A stretch of 64,000 nt of DNA. Origin: Litorimonas sp964511495 (GTDB lineage Bacteria > Pseudomonadota > Alphaproteobacteria > Caulobacterales > Maricaulaceae). The stretch spans positions 21,575-85,574 of the forward strand of contig CAZEFT010000014.1 in the NCBI GenBank assembly GCA_964511495.1, written 5' to 3'. The notes under the pieces were generated by a model. It ran no database searches. It was not told where the DNA came from and saw only the letters and a program-made list of their open reading frames with translations. A program made the position numbers and the translations under genes. Below, piece after piece: positions 51,044 to 59,621 of this stretch (its first letter is position 1; each line of letters opens with the position of its first letter).

Positions 51044-53524
51044 ATGCATCACTTTATCCGTCTCTTCACGCTGTTTTGTAGTCTTTGCGTCACTCTGATG
51101 CTTTTGGGCTGTACGGCCAATACAAACAGTTCAAGTTCTTTGGGAGACAGCCTCGCGGGCCTTGATCACCGGTCCGGCTTTATCGATCTCTATGTGGATG
51201 AAGGGCAGAATAAGGTGCTCGCAAAACTCCCCAAAGCAGAAGAAGACGGCGTCATTTTGCGGTTCATCCATACGGCGCGCCTGACGGCAGGCTTGGGCTC
51301 AAATCCGGTCGGACTTGATCGTGGATGGGGGGATGGCGGGAAAATTGTTGTCTTCCGGCGCTATGGCAATAAGATTATTATCGAAGCCGAAAATCTTACC
51401 TATCGGGCATCACCCGATAATCCCTTGGAGCAACGCGCGGTGAATGAAAGCTTTGCGCGGTCTTTCTTGGCCAGTGCGCCGATTCACAAAAAAGTGTCTG
51501 ATGGCCTCATCATTGATCTGACTGACTTCCTCACGAGCGATGTTTTAGGATTAGTCCAATATCTCAAAGATCGCGGTCAGGGCAGTTTCACACTCGCCAA
51601 GGACAGAACATTTGTCGACACAAAGAATGTTTTTGCGTTTCCCGATAATGTCGAAATGGATGTCTTCTTTACCCTATCCTCGTCCGACCCGGGTCGCGAG
51701 GTCTTAACAACAGCAGCTAATGGAAAAGACGCGACCTTAATCCAACACCACTCTTTCGTTCGCCTGCCCGAAGAAGGCTATACGCCCTTAAAGTCTGATC
51801 CTCGCGCCGGGGCCATTGAACGCGTTTATTTTGATTATAGTGCAGATTTATCAGCCCCGATTGAAACGCGTTTGGCCCGCCGGTATCGGCTGCAAAAAGA
51901 CGAGGCTGGGAAAACGATTAATCCGATTATTTTTTATATTGATAGCGGTGTTCCGGAGCCCATGCTGTCCGCACTGATTGACGGTGCGAAATGGTGGGAA
52001 GACGCATTTACCGCCGCTGGCTATCCGGATGGATATCAAGTCAAAGTTTTACCCGAAGACGCTCATCCACTCGATATTCGGTATAATGTCGTCCAATGGG
52101 TGCACAGACAAACACGCGGATGGTCTTATGGTGGCGGGGTCTCAGATCCACGCACGGGCGAAATGTTGAAAGGTCATGTTAATTTGGGCTCTCTCCGTGT
52201 GCGACAGGACCGCATGATTTTTGAAGGCCTGTCCGGCGTTGAGAAAACCGATACAGGCGAGGCCGATGATCCGGTACAATTAGCCTTAGCCCGCATTCGC
52301 CAACTTTCCGCCCATGAGGTTGGGCACGCGCTCGGCTTTGCCCATAATTTTGCCGCCAGTACCTATGGCAAAGGATCGGTCATGGATTATCCCGCTCCTG
52401 ATATTCGTCTGACAGATGGAAAGCTGGATTTCAGCCACACTTATGGCGTCGGTGTCGGTGATTGGGATAAGTTTGCGGCCACTTGGCTCTATGGTGACCT
52501 AACCGAAGCCGAACGTGAAACTCTTATCCAAGAGGCTTTATCACGTGGCTTGGCCTATGTAGCCGATAGTGACGCCCGCAGTGTCGGTACGGCGCATCCT
52601 CTTGGCAATATATGGGATAATCGGGCTGACCCTATTGTCGGGTTGAAAGATGCAATGGCCGTTCGAAATTACGCCCTGCGCAATTTTGGTTTGAGAAACA
52701 TTCAAGACGGACAACCTGTTACAGATTTAAATAAAGTCATTGTTCCTATCTATCTTTATCACCGTTACCAGACGGCCGCCGCCGGAAAGCTGATTGGCGG
52801 TGTTTCCTTTAATTACAATGTCAAAGGGGATGGCCAACCCGCGATGCAAACCGTCAATATGACACGCCAACGCGAGGCCCTTGAGACAATTTTGGAGACT
52901 TTAGACCCGGCGTTTCTGGATATTCGAGATGAAACTCTCAATCTGCTCAGCCCGTCTCTCGTGAGCTATTCTATTGCCGATAGCGAAAGAGAACTGTTCA
53001 AACGCTCAGCCTACCCCGTCTTTGATGTCACCGCCGCAGCCGATACGGCGGCGGATTTAAGTTTTGATGTATTGTTTCACCCGCAACGGGCGGCGCGCTT
53101 GATTGAATTAAAACGCCGTGATGTGTCGCAAATGGGCTTGTCCGGTCTAATCGATCGCACTCATGAGCGCGTTATGCGGACGCCGCCAGCGGGGCGGCAG
53201 GGTGAAATCGCCAAAGCTGTACAAGCGAGATTTGCCTTCGCCTTAATGGATTTGGCTGAGAAAGATGTCTCACCGGGTGTCAAAGCCCGAACGGATCGAG
53301 CCCTGCGGCGCATTCAATCAGATTTACGCAAACCCGACTCAGGACATGGGTCGTGGTTGATTGGGCAAATTAGCGCCCATTTGGAGCGTCTGGCGAAACC
53401 CCAATCTCCCGTGACTGAGGCCAAGCCCTTGCCGCCCGGCGGGCCTATCGGCATGGGGACTTGGACATCAAATGAGCCAAGTTCGGGTCAATATGAAACC
53501 TGCTGGCATTGTGAACCAAATTAG
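51044..53524 (+). CDS. Large zinc-dependent metalloprotease lipoprotein
   Basis: 826 residues. Lipoprotein signal (MLLGCTANTNSS). It resembles the DUF5117/DUF4953 metalloprotease group: N-terminal beta-rich region (GSFTLAKDRTFVDTKNVFAF), then IFYIDSGVPEPMLSALIDGA and the catalytic SAHEVGHALGFAHNFAAST (HExxHxxGxxH, about residue 425), then VMDYPAPDIRLTDGKLDFS with the Met-turn. The gene begins with a good GGGAGAA site. It probably acts in the periplasm or on the outer membrane. The C-terminal domain (CWHCEPN) has a CxxC. Confidence 0.9.
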   Translation: MHHFIRLFTLFCSLCVTLMLLGCTANTNSSSSLGDSLAGLDHRSGFIDLYVDEGQNKVLAKLPKAEEDGVILRFIHTARLTAGLGSNPVGLDRGWGDGGKIVVFRRYGNKIIIEAENLTYRASPDNPLEQRAVNESFARSFLASAPIHKKVSDGLIIDLTDFLTSDVLGLVQYLKDRGQGSFTLAKDRTFVDTKNVFAFPDNVEMDVFFTLSSSDPGREVLTTAANGKDATLIQHHSFVRLPEEGYTPLKSDPRAGAIERVYFDYSADLSAPIETRLARRYRLQKDEAGKTINPIIFYIDSGVPEPMLSALIDGAKWWEDAFTAAGYPDGYQVKVLPEDAHPLDIRYNVVQWVHRQTRGWSYGGGVSDPRTGEMLKGHVNLGSLRVRQDRMIFEGLSGVEKTDTGEADDPVQLALARIRQLSAHEVGHALGFAHNFAASTYGKGSVMDYPAPDIRLTDGKLDFSHTYGVGVGDWDKFAATWLYGDLTEAERETLIQEALSRGLAYVADSDARSVGTAHPLGNIWDNRADPIVGLKDAMAVRNYALRNFGLRNIQDGQPVTDLNKVIVPIYLYHRYQTAAAGKLIGGVSFNYNVKGDGQPAMQTVNMTRQREALETILETLDPAFLDIRDETLNLLSPSLVSYSIADSERELFKRSAYPVFDVTAAADTAADLSFDVLFHPQRAARLIELKRRDVSQMGLSGLIDRTHERVMRTPPAGRQGEIAKAVQARFAFALMDLAEKDVSPGVKARTDRALRRIQSDLRKPDSGHGSWLIGQISAHLERLAKPQSPVTEAKPLPPGGPIGMGTWTSNEPSSGQYETCWHCEPN

Positions 53525-53574
53525 AGGTGAACCGCGTTAAAGATTAAGCGTAAACAGGCCCAAGACGCAGCCCG

Positions 53575-54231
53575 TTATTTCGGACAGCGTTTTCGCGGCG
53601 CTTGTGGGCGGCCACGTTTAACCGTCCCGTTTTTCTCTAAAGATACCGCTATGTTCGCCGCCCAATCACAATAAACAGTCTCAGCCTCCCACAAGCTTTC
53701 ACTCGCCATGGCCCCGCTTTGCGGATTAACGAAGACAACAAAGGGTGACCAGACACGATGCCACCCTCTGCTCTGTGCCATTTGCGTCACCCCTAATTCA
53801 TCAGCTAGGCGTAATCCGTGCTCCGAGCGGGCATGGAGCCGTAAGGTTAAAACTTCTAATTCGCCCAACGCAGCTGCGGCCTCACGTGACAGATATTGTT
53901 TGACGCGATCGCCCGTCACAGGATTTTCCGTATCGTAAATTTCTTTGTCGAGCTTCAGGCAGTATGGACAAGTATTAAAGCCGAATGTCACCATGAGCGG
54001 CTTGCCTTGCGCTTTTGCTTTGTCAAATGCAGCCTCATAAAGAGCGCGGGAATCCTTACATTGGAAATATTTCACCTTCCGAACTTTTTCTTCCTGACAC
54101 CCCGTATCGAAAGACGAGATGGAAGCATAATCAATCGCGTCCTTGAAAACCGAGGTCTTGTCGGACCCACCACCGGCACAAGCGCTCAGACAAAGAGCAA
54201 GTAAACCTAAACCGAACACCCGTAGAAACAT
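53575..54231 (-). CDS. Thioredoxin-fold lipoprotein
   Basis: About 218 residues. Start at 54231 (MFLRVFGLGLLALCLSACAG) with GGGAGGA upstream; an upstream in-frame start at 54408 is ruled out because the intervening region lies across the divergent yaiI start. Lipobox LSAC. The thioredoxin-like domain has the redox pair in FGFNTCPYCLKLDKEIYD, suggesting a periplasmic thiol reductase or disulfide enzyme. The tail is basic (RGRPQAPRKRCPK). Substrate unknown. Confidence 0.87.
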   Translation of the reverse strand: MFLRVFGLGLLALCLSACAGGGSDKTSVFKDAIDYASISSFDTGCQEEKVRKVKYFQCKDSRALYEAAFDKAKAQGKPLMVTFGFNTCPYCLKLDKEIYDTENPVTGDRVKQYLSREAAAALGELEVLTLRLHARSEHGLRLADELGVTQMAQSRGWHRVWSPFVVFVNPQSGAMASESLWEAETVYCDWAANIAVSLEKNGTVKRGRPQAPRKRCPK

Positions 54232-54336
54232 GGGTTCCTCCCTGAATGACTTTGACAAAACATCTTTGTTGTCGTCTCGCGGTCTCCTATAAGTTTGCAC
54301 TGTGAAAGGGAAACCTTTAACGCTCACAAAATTGTT

Positions 54337-54783
54337 ATGACCCATATTTATATAGATGCAGATGCCTGTCCGGTTCGCGAAGAGACTTACAAAGTCGCCC
54401 GTCGACATAAATATCCCGTGACAGTGGTAAGCAATGCTTTCTTACGGACGCCCGCAGAGCCTTTGATAAATTTCATCTGTGTTTCGGACGCCTTTGATGC
54501 GGCCGATGATTATATTGCGGAGCGTGCCAATGCAGAGGCAATCATTATCACAGCTGATATATTACTGGCTGAGCGATGTTTGAAAGCGGACGCCAAAGTC
54601 TTGGCTCCGAATGGCGAAGAATTTACGATGAACTCTATCGGTGCGAAAATTGCCACACGCGCGATTATGGCGGATTTGCGCGTGGGCGCGGACATGCCCA
54701 ATATTGGCGGGCCTCCCCCTTTTACCCAAAAAGACAGATCACGATTTTTAGAAACGCTTCATTTACTGCTGACCCGTCAGTAA
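54337..54783 (+). CDS. YaiI/YqxD family protein (UPF0178)
   Basis: 148 residues from the ATG at 54337 (MTHIYIDADACPVREETYKV); the upstream extension to 54295 is unlikely. The PIN-like fold has IYIDADACPVREE and an IIITADILLAERCLKADA metal-type acidic cluster, with a C-terminal GGPPPFTQKDRSRFLETLH. Function is uncharacterised; a nuclease activity is plausible from the fold. Divergent from the thioredoxin lipoprotein, 106 bp apart. Confidence 0.92.
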   Translation: MTHIYIDADACPVREETYKVARRHKYPVTVVSNAFLRTPAEPLINFICVSDAFDAADDYIAERANAEAIIITADILLAERCLKADAKVLAPNGEEFTMNSIGAKIATRAIMADLRVGADMPNIGGPPPFTQKDRSRFLETLHLLLTRQ

Positions 54784-54933
54784 ATGTTATGATGGGTTGA
54801 ATAGTGCACTGGCCAAGACAAAAACCTGACGGGCTTTATTCGATAATTGACTTAAACAAAGTCGCGCCTATTGTGCGCCCGATTTTAACGAGGCCTTCGC
54901 CTCTTTTAACACTGTTTGAAACAGGATTATGTC

Positions 54934-55764
54934 ATGAATGCTTCCGCTCTCGAAACTGCCATTGAAGCCGCTTGGGAAGACCGTGCGAGCTTATCCCCGC
55001 AAACACAAGGTGAGCGGAGAGACGCGATTGAAACCGCCATTATGGGACTGGATAGCGGAAAATTCCGTGTCGCAGAACGTCAAGCGACAGGTGATTGGCA
55101 CGTCCATCAATGGCTTAAAAAAGCGGTTTTATTAGGATTTCGTCTGGAAGCCAATACGCTCATGAGCGGCGGCCCTGCCGGCGGACATTGGTTTGACAAA
55201 GTCCCGAGCAAATTCGCCAATTGGTCGGAGCATGATTTTGCCAAAGCCGGTATCCGCGCCGTGCCTCCTGCGGCTGTTCGGCGCGGCGCTTTTATTGCGC
55301 CCAATACGGTGTTGATGCCCTCCTATGTCAATCTCGGTGCCTATGTCGATGAAGGTACAATGGTGGATACGTGGGCCAGTGTTGGCTCCTGTGCACAAGT
55401 TGGCAAAAACTGCCACATCAGTGCCGGCACGGGCATTGGCGGTGTTTTGGAACCGCTTCAAGCCAATCCTACCATTATTGAAGATAATTGTTTTATCGGG
55501 GCGCGGTCCGAAGTTGTAGAAGGTGTGATTGTGCGCGAAGGGGCTGTGCTGGCCATGGGCGTGTTTATCTCTCAATCGACAAAGATATATAACAGAGCCA
55601 CTGGCGAAATTAGTTTTGGCGAAGTTCCGGCTTATTCCGTTGTTGTGCCGGGAACATTGCCGTCCAAAGATGGAAGCCATAGCCTTGATTGTGCAGTCAT
55701 CGTCAAAACCGTCGATGCCCAAACACGCTCCAAGACCGGGGTGAATGAACTTTTGCGCGATTAA
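54934..55764 (+). CDS. dapD: 2,3,4,5-tetrahydropyridine-2,6-dicarboxylate N-succinyltransferase
   Basis: Succinylase step of meso-DAP/lysine biosynthesis. About 276 residues from the ATG at 54934 (MNASALETAIEAAWEDRASL), with an AGGATTATG context upstream. Left-handed beta-helix hexapeptide repeats are obvious (VNLGAYVDEGTMVDTWASVG, NCHISAGTGIGGVLEP, NCFIGARSEVVEGVIV). The C-terminal SLDCAVIVKTVDAQTRSK is typical. Monocistronic. Confidence 0.96.
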   Translation: MNASALETAIEAAWEDRASLSPQTQGERRDAIETAIMGLDSGKFRVAERQATGDWHVHQWLKKAVLLGFRLEANTLMSGGPAGGHWFDKVPSKFANWSEHDFAKAGIRAVPPAAVRRGAFIAPNTVLMPSYVNLGAYVDEGTMVDTWASVGSCAQVGKNCHISAGTGIGGVLEPLQANPTIIEDNCFIGARSEVVEGVIVREGAVLAMGVFISQSTKIYNRATGEISFGEVPAYSVVVPGTLPSKDGSHSLDCAVIVKTVDAQTRSKTGVNELLRD

Positions 55765-55916
55765 TTTTGCGCCAAACTTTAGCAGCTTTTGAGGTGATCC
55801 CTGCCCTGTCAGTGCTTTTGCGCTGTTAGGGAAAGCTTTTCTTATAAATAAAGAAAGCTGTCCGATTTGGGGAACGCTTGCACTCCTTTGACGTTAATGG
55901 GTCAAAGGAGATGATT

Positions 55917-56393
55917 ATGAAGACACATTTGATTTTATTCAGTAGCTGCGCCTTACTGGCAACGACAATTATTCCGTTACCGGCTCAGGGCTTATCGCCG
56001 TTTTTCGACGCGCAAACATCGACGGCTCCGGCCCAATCCTCTCTCAAACTTACGGTAAAAGATATCCCTGTAAACAAAGGCTATCTTATGATTGGGCTTT
56101 ATAACAGCCAAGACGGATTTTCTGAAGAAAAAGCCCTGAAGGGAAAGCGGGTTAAGGTCAATGCAGAGCAGGTGACAGTGACCTTTAAAAACTTGGCCGT
56201 TGGAGATTACGCTCTGAAAATCTTTCACGATCAAGACGGTGATGAAAAATTGGATACGTCTTTGGGGATACCTTCAGAACCCTATTTATTTTCGAATTAT
56301 GCGAGCGATCCGTTCAGCGCACCGGAATGGCATGAAGCAAAATTTAGCCTGCCTTTCGGATCGATGAACCGAACTTTATCATTCGATGAATGA
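55917..56393 (+). CDS. DUF2141 exported protein
   Basis: About 158 residues from the ATG at 55917, with AAAGGAG upstream. Signal peptide (LLATTIIPLPAQG). The DUF2141 pattern is clear: LTVKDIPVNKGYLMIGLYNS, QVTVTFKNLAVGDYALKIFH, DQDGDEKLDTSLGIPSEPYL and a closing GxSNYA. The Asp-rich loop could bind calcium. Exported; function unknown. Confidence 0.9.
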   Translation: MKTHLILFSSCALLATTIIPLPAQGLSPFFDAQTSTAPAQSSLKLTVKDIPVNKGYLMIGLYNSQDGFSEEKALKGKRVKVNAEQVTVTFKNLAVGDYALKIFHDQDGDEKLDTSLGIPSEPYLFSNYASDPFSAPEWHEAKFSLPFGSMNRTLSFDE

Positions 56394-56420
56394 TTTTGAT
56401 TAGACTGTTATAGTCGCATC

Positions 56421-56456
56421 AAAAAAAGGCTCTCATTTTTATGAGAGCCTTTTTTT
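56421..56456. terminator. Bidirectional intrinsic terminator
   Basis: Perfect repeat: A7-GGCTCTCAT, loop TTTT, ATGAGAGCC-T7. It lies between the DUF2141 gene (plus) and the convergent exported protein (minus) and can serve both. Confidence 0.92.
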
Positions 56457-56488
56457 ATTGTCTTACGCAATTTTTAAAGACTTCTTTA

Positions 56489-56986
56489 TTAGAATTTTGT
56501 TTTAATACCGGCACCCGCAACCGTATAGAGTGGTTCGACATAGCGACCCTCCGGTATTGTTGCCCGTTTATCGTGACTCCATTTCTGACGACGGATGACG
56601 TCTTGCTCATAGTCAGAACGATCAGGCATACCAATGAAAGTCTGATCAATTAAACCGCCCTCAAGACGGTCAATGTCAATATTGAGTGTGAGGTCATTCG
56701 AGTAATCGACATCTCGAACAGGTTTCAGTTTCGGAGCGTCTTCAACGTCAATCCGAATATTGCGTGTGTCCAAATCCACAATAGGATCTATCTCACGTAT
56801 CTCTTTCAAATCTATGACTGTTGAAGAAGCGTCTTGTTTCATATGAAGCCACATCGCACCGTTATGTGTTTGCTGCTGTGGCAAAGTCCTATTGTCTGCA
56901 TTCGCCGCTAAGGCGTTAGCAGAACCGGCGAGTCCAAAGGCAAGTGTAAAAAGTGTGACTTTAATAATATTTTTTTGCGATCTCAT
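56489..56986 (-). CDS. Hypothetical exported protein
   Basis: 165 residues, no family recognised. Signal peptide (VTLFTLAFGLAGSANALAAN). The mature part has acidic, Asp/Ile-rich strands (IDLKEIREIDPIVDLDTRNI; VRDVDYSNDLTLNIDIDRLE) and a long charged loop near YEQDVIRRQKWSHDKRATIP, ending with aromatic VEPLYTVAGAGIKTKF. The strand pattern and final Phe resemble a small outer-membrane barrel, but this is only an impression. Confidence 0.75.
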   Translation of the reverse strand: MRSQKNIIKVTLFTLAFGLAGSANALAANADNRTLPQQQTHNGAMWLHMKQDASSTVIDLKEIREIDPIVDLDTRNIRIDVEDAPKLKPVRDVDYSNDLTLNIDIDRLEGGLIDQTFIGMPDRSDYEQDVIRRQKWSHDKRATIPEGRYVEPLYTVAGAGIKTKF

Positions 56987-57196
56987 GGTGAAATAACGCC
57001 GATAGCCCTATTCCGTTCCCATATGAATGCTGCGTGTGCAGGGGCTCAATCTTGTCGAGATACCAAATTTCAAACGTATCTTAAGACACAGATACACCAG
57101 TTTTTTTGCTGCTCGTTTTGAAAATACAAAAAATTTTAAAAAAATGATTTTTTTGGGGAACCAAATCTTTGGTTTGGGCGTAATCATGGCATACAG
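56987..57196. other. AT-rich gene-free DNA upstream of the candidate sRNA
   Basis: About 210 bp with A/T runs (A7, T7) and a CCAAATCTTTGG near-palindrome around 57161-57172. No frame in it is convincing: short candidates would cross the hairpins and terminator downstream. It probably holds the promoters of the exported protein (minus) and of the candidate sRNA (plus). No promoter could be placed with confidence. Confidence 0.4.
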
Positions 57197-57283
57197 TTTG
57201 CAAAGCAAGATCTCTCCCCTTGATCTTATCGCAAACCCAACCCGGTGATTGTTCTCCCCCTTTCAATCATCGGGTTATTTTTT
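57197..57283 (+). ncRNA. Candidate small RNA with two C-rich hairpin loops
   Basis: Two hairpins in 87 bp. Hairpin 1: TTTGC (57197-57201) with GCAAA (57231-57235), inner stem AAGATC (57207-57212) with GATCTT (57222-57227), loop TCTCCCCTT. Hairpin 2 is a terminator: AACCCGGTGATTG (57239-57251) with CAATCATCGGGTT (57264-57276, one G-T pair), loop TTCTCCCCCTTT, then ATTTTTT. C-rich loops that pair with purine-rich ribosome-binding sites are the hallmark of several alphaproteobacterial sRNAs (AbcR/ar15 type, CcsR type, GsrN). Identity and exact start are inferred; no ORF explains the structure. Confidence 0.55.
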
Positions 57284-57354
57284 GCCTGAAACCACGCATA
57301 AAGTCTGAGCATGAGACAAAACTTAAGGCGTCTGACCTCAAAAAGGCCTAAATC

Positions 57355-57597
57355 CTAGGACGCCCAAGGCAATTCAAAATTTTGATTTTGAGCCGGGCGG
57401 ACTTTAACCGCTGCCACTGTCGCCGTTCTGGCCTCTGATACGCTTCGAGCCTGCGCTTCTTTACGCCACTCAAAAATAGTGGCGAGGGCACTGCCCGCCG
57501 GACAATACCACCGTTTCACGGAGGGGTCCCATCGCGCGCCCAATCTCTTGGCCAAATCACGGTCTTTATAACTGACATTTAAGTAGCGTTTTGTCAT
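57355..57597 (-). CDS. DUF5710-type small protein
   Basis: 80 residues from the ATG at 57597 (MTKRYLNVSYKDRDLAKRLG), with AGAGG upstream. The core ARWDPSVKRWYCPAG (Trp-rich, as in DNA-primase/helicase-associated DUF5710) is followed by a basic helix and a tail ending ELPWAS. Function unknown; often found with DNA-modifying proteins. A longer frame reaching 57813 is spurious since it reads through tRNA-Leu. Confidence 0.78.
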   Translation of the reverse strand: MTKRYLNVSYKDRDLAKRLGARWDPSVKRWYCPAGSALATIFEWRKEAQARSVSEARTATVAAVKVRPAQNQNFELPWAS

Positions 57598-57735
57598 AAT
57601 TTTGACCTCTTCTCGCTGTTCCAGAAAAAGAACATAAGAAGAACAAAAAGAAAAATCAAGGGATTCATGCCAGCCCAATAAAAAAATCACACAGCCGGAA
57701 AAACGGTTTAAACACTCAAAATTTATGAAAGAGAA

Positions 57736-57819
57736 TGGTACGGCTGGTCGGAATCGAACCGACACTCCAAAGGAACGGGATTTTGAATCCCGCGCGTCTA
57801 CCAATTCCGCCACAGCCGC
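57736..57819 (-). tRNA. tRNA-Leu (CAA)
   Basis: Minus-strand tRNA with acceptor GCGGCTG pairing with CAGCCGT, D-arm GGAATTGGTAGAC, anticodon stem CGGGA-TTCAAAA-TCCCG (anticodon CAA), a short variable arm, T-arm GTCGGTTCGATTCCGAC and an encoded 3' CCA (57736-57738). This reads UUG. It overlaps the false upper part of a long frame that also spans the DUF5710 gene. Confidence 0.96.
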
Positions 57820-57939
57820 CTGTTTCTGACCTCAATATACGAGATCATTGGTAAGGCGCGCAACATAGCTTCGGATTTTTGAACGTCAACTGTTTTGGCC
57901 ATATACTTTGCCTTAAGACCTCGTCTATAGCAGACCCTT

Positions 57940-58545
57940 ATGAAAGGCCGTCTCGCATTCCTCGATCATTGGTATGAAAACACCAAAGCCCTCGCCCGTC
58001 ACAGGCGGGCCATGCCGGCTTTGGCAGTGGTTTCTTTTGCCGAAAGTTCGTTTTTCCCAATACCGGTTGACGTCATGGTCATCCCCATGGTGCAGGCGGA
58101 GCCTAAAAAATGGTGGAAAATCGCAGGCGTTGCCGCGTTCTTTTCCGTCTTGGGCGGCATATTCGGCTATATGATCGGGCTCATGTTTTATGAGACCATT
58201 GCGCAGCCACTTTTGGAAGCCCTCGGTAAAACCGAATATATGACGCGCTTTCGTGACAGCATTAATGAGAACGGAGCGCTTTGGGTTTTTGGAGCGGGCC
58301 TGACGCCTTTTCCTTATAAGGTCATTACGATTATGAGCGGGGCCGTTCCCGTGCCCTTCGGCGTATTCTTGGGCGCTTCTATTGTTGCGCGTATGATGCG
58401 CTTTTTCGCTGTTGCAGGGATTGTTCGCTTACTCGGCGAGCGCGCCGAAAAGTTTATGAAAGACCATTTCGGGCTTTTCACAGTTCTCTGTTTTGTCGGC
58501 CTGGCGGTTCTATGGTTTGTTTATAAATCGCTTTCGGGTCACTGA
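57940..58545 (+). CDS. YqaA/DedA-type (VTT domain) membrane protein
   Basis: 201 residues, several helices. The SNARE-associated/DedA pattern: AVVSFAESSFFPIPVDVMVI (paired Glu/Pro motif), FFSVLGGIFGYMIGLMFYE and GLTPFPYKVITIMSGAVPVP. The YqaA subgroup has an unknown role, perhaps in membrane lipid transport or homeostasis. It faces the tRNA with a 120-bp divergent gap and lies 4 bp before the convergent murI. Confidence 0.9.
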   Translation: MKGRLAFLDHWYENTKALARHRRAMPALAVVSFAESSFFPIPVDVMVIPMVQAEPKKWWKIAGVAAFFSVLGGIFGYMIGLMFYETIAQPLLEALGKTEYMTRFRDSINENGALWVFGAGLTPFPYKVITIMSGAVPVPFGVFLGASIVARMMRFFAVAGIVRLLGERAEKFMKDHFGLFTVLCFVGLAVLWFVYKSLSGH

Positions 58546-58549
58546 TCTT

Positions 58550-59389
58550 TCACACAGGTTTTAAGCCGATTACAGGGTTGAACCCGTAAGATACGAAAGC
58601 GGCTTTCCGCGCGGCATCGGCATTGGGACCAATTAAAAACGCTATATCTTCGCGGCGCTCGGTCGCCTGTTTATCAGAGCTCACGGCGCCATCACTTTGT
58701 AAAACAACGGAGACACGCTTGGCGATTGCCGAGCCGCTATCAATCCATTGCACAGCGGAAGGCGCGCTTTGCCTGAGCTCTTCGGCCAATAAAGGAAAAT
58801 GAGTACAGGCCAACACAATGACGTCAATCGGGGCTTGACCCACATCCGCAAAGAATGGCGTTATCTCCTGCTGCAGAGCTTTTTGGGATATGGCCTGCCC
58901 GGCTAATTTTTGTTCCGCCCATTCCACGAGATTGACCGAGCCTTGTAAGGTCACATCGCAATGCGCCGCAAATTTTTGGATAAGGCCGTCAACATATTGC
59001 CGACGGACGGTCCCCGGCGTGCCCAAAACACCAATCCGCCCTGTTTTAGTCAATCTGGCCGCAGGTTTTATCGCTGGAACCACGCCGATCACTGGCGTTG
59101 TGACGGCGGCCCGAATTGCGGACAAAGCCGTGACCGACGCAGTATTACACGCCACGACAATCGCATCAGGACGCAACATGATCTCTATTGTCCGTAAAAG
59201 CTGCGGTAGGCGCGCTTTCAACGCCGCTTCGGATTTATCGCCATAGGGGCGAAACTCATCATCGGCGACATAGTCAATGGCGAGATCTGGCATGAGCCGC
59301 CGAATTTCTCCGACGACGGATAATCCGCCGACCCCCGAGTCAAAAACGACAATCCTCTGCGCTTTAATCTGTCGTCTCACCTTCGACAT
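58550..59389 (-). CDS. murI: Glutamate racemase
   Basis: Makes D-glutamate for peptidoglycan. 279 residues. Two catalytic cysteines are visible, in IVVACNTASVTALSAI and VIVLACTHFPLLAEEL. The VVFDSGVGGLSVVGEI start and DDEFRPYGDKS loop are characteristic. Monocistronic, convergent with the YqaA-like gene. Confidence 0.95.
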   Translation of the reverse strand: MSKVRRQIKAQRIVVFDSGVGGLSVVGEIRRLMPDLAIDYVADDEFRPYGDKSEAALKARLPQLLRTIEIMLRPDAIVVACNTASVTALSAIRAAVTTPVIGVVPAIKPAARLTKTGRIGVLGTPGTVRRQYVDGLIQKFAAHCDVTLQGSVNLVEWAEQKLAGQAISQKALQQEITPFFADVGQAPIDVIVLACTHFPLLAEELRQSAPSAVQWIDSGSAIAKRVSVVLQSDGAVSSDKQATERREDIAFLIGPNADAARKAAFVSYGFNPVIGLKPV

Positions 59390-59621
59390 TTTACCCCTTT
59401 AACTCACGCCACCCAATTCGCAGTCTTTGCGCTACGCTTGTGGCTCGCTTTTCTTGCCCACTCTTGCCGTTTTGCGTCAATAAAGTCTTATCAAGATTAA
59501 AGGGCGGGGCGATAAAGATCATAAATTTGTCGTCAACTCTATATCGCCACGTCCGCTCATGCGGAAGAATGTAAAATAAAGTGAGTTTCTTTTATGACCA
59601 TATCGCGGCATAGCCGTGACT

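Noticed and set aside
55132..55722. 196-codon minus-strand frame
   Set aside because: Antisense to dapD; the repeat pattern is the reverse of the hexapeptide repeats.
57598..57813. Upper part of a 152-codon minus-strand frame beginning MAELVDARDSKSRS
   Set aside because: It reads through the tRNA-Leu gene; this peptide is a well-known false translation of tRNA-Leu regions. The true gene starts at 57597.
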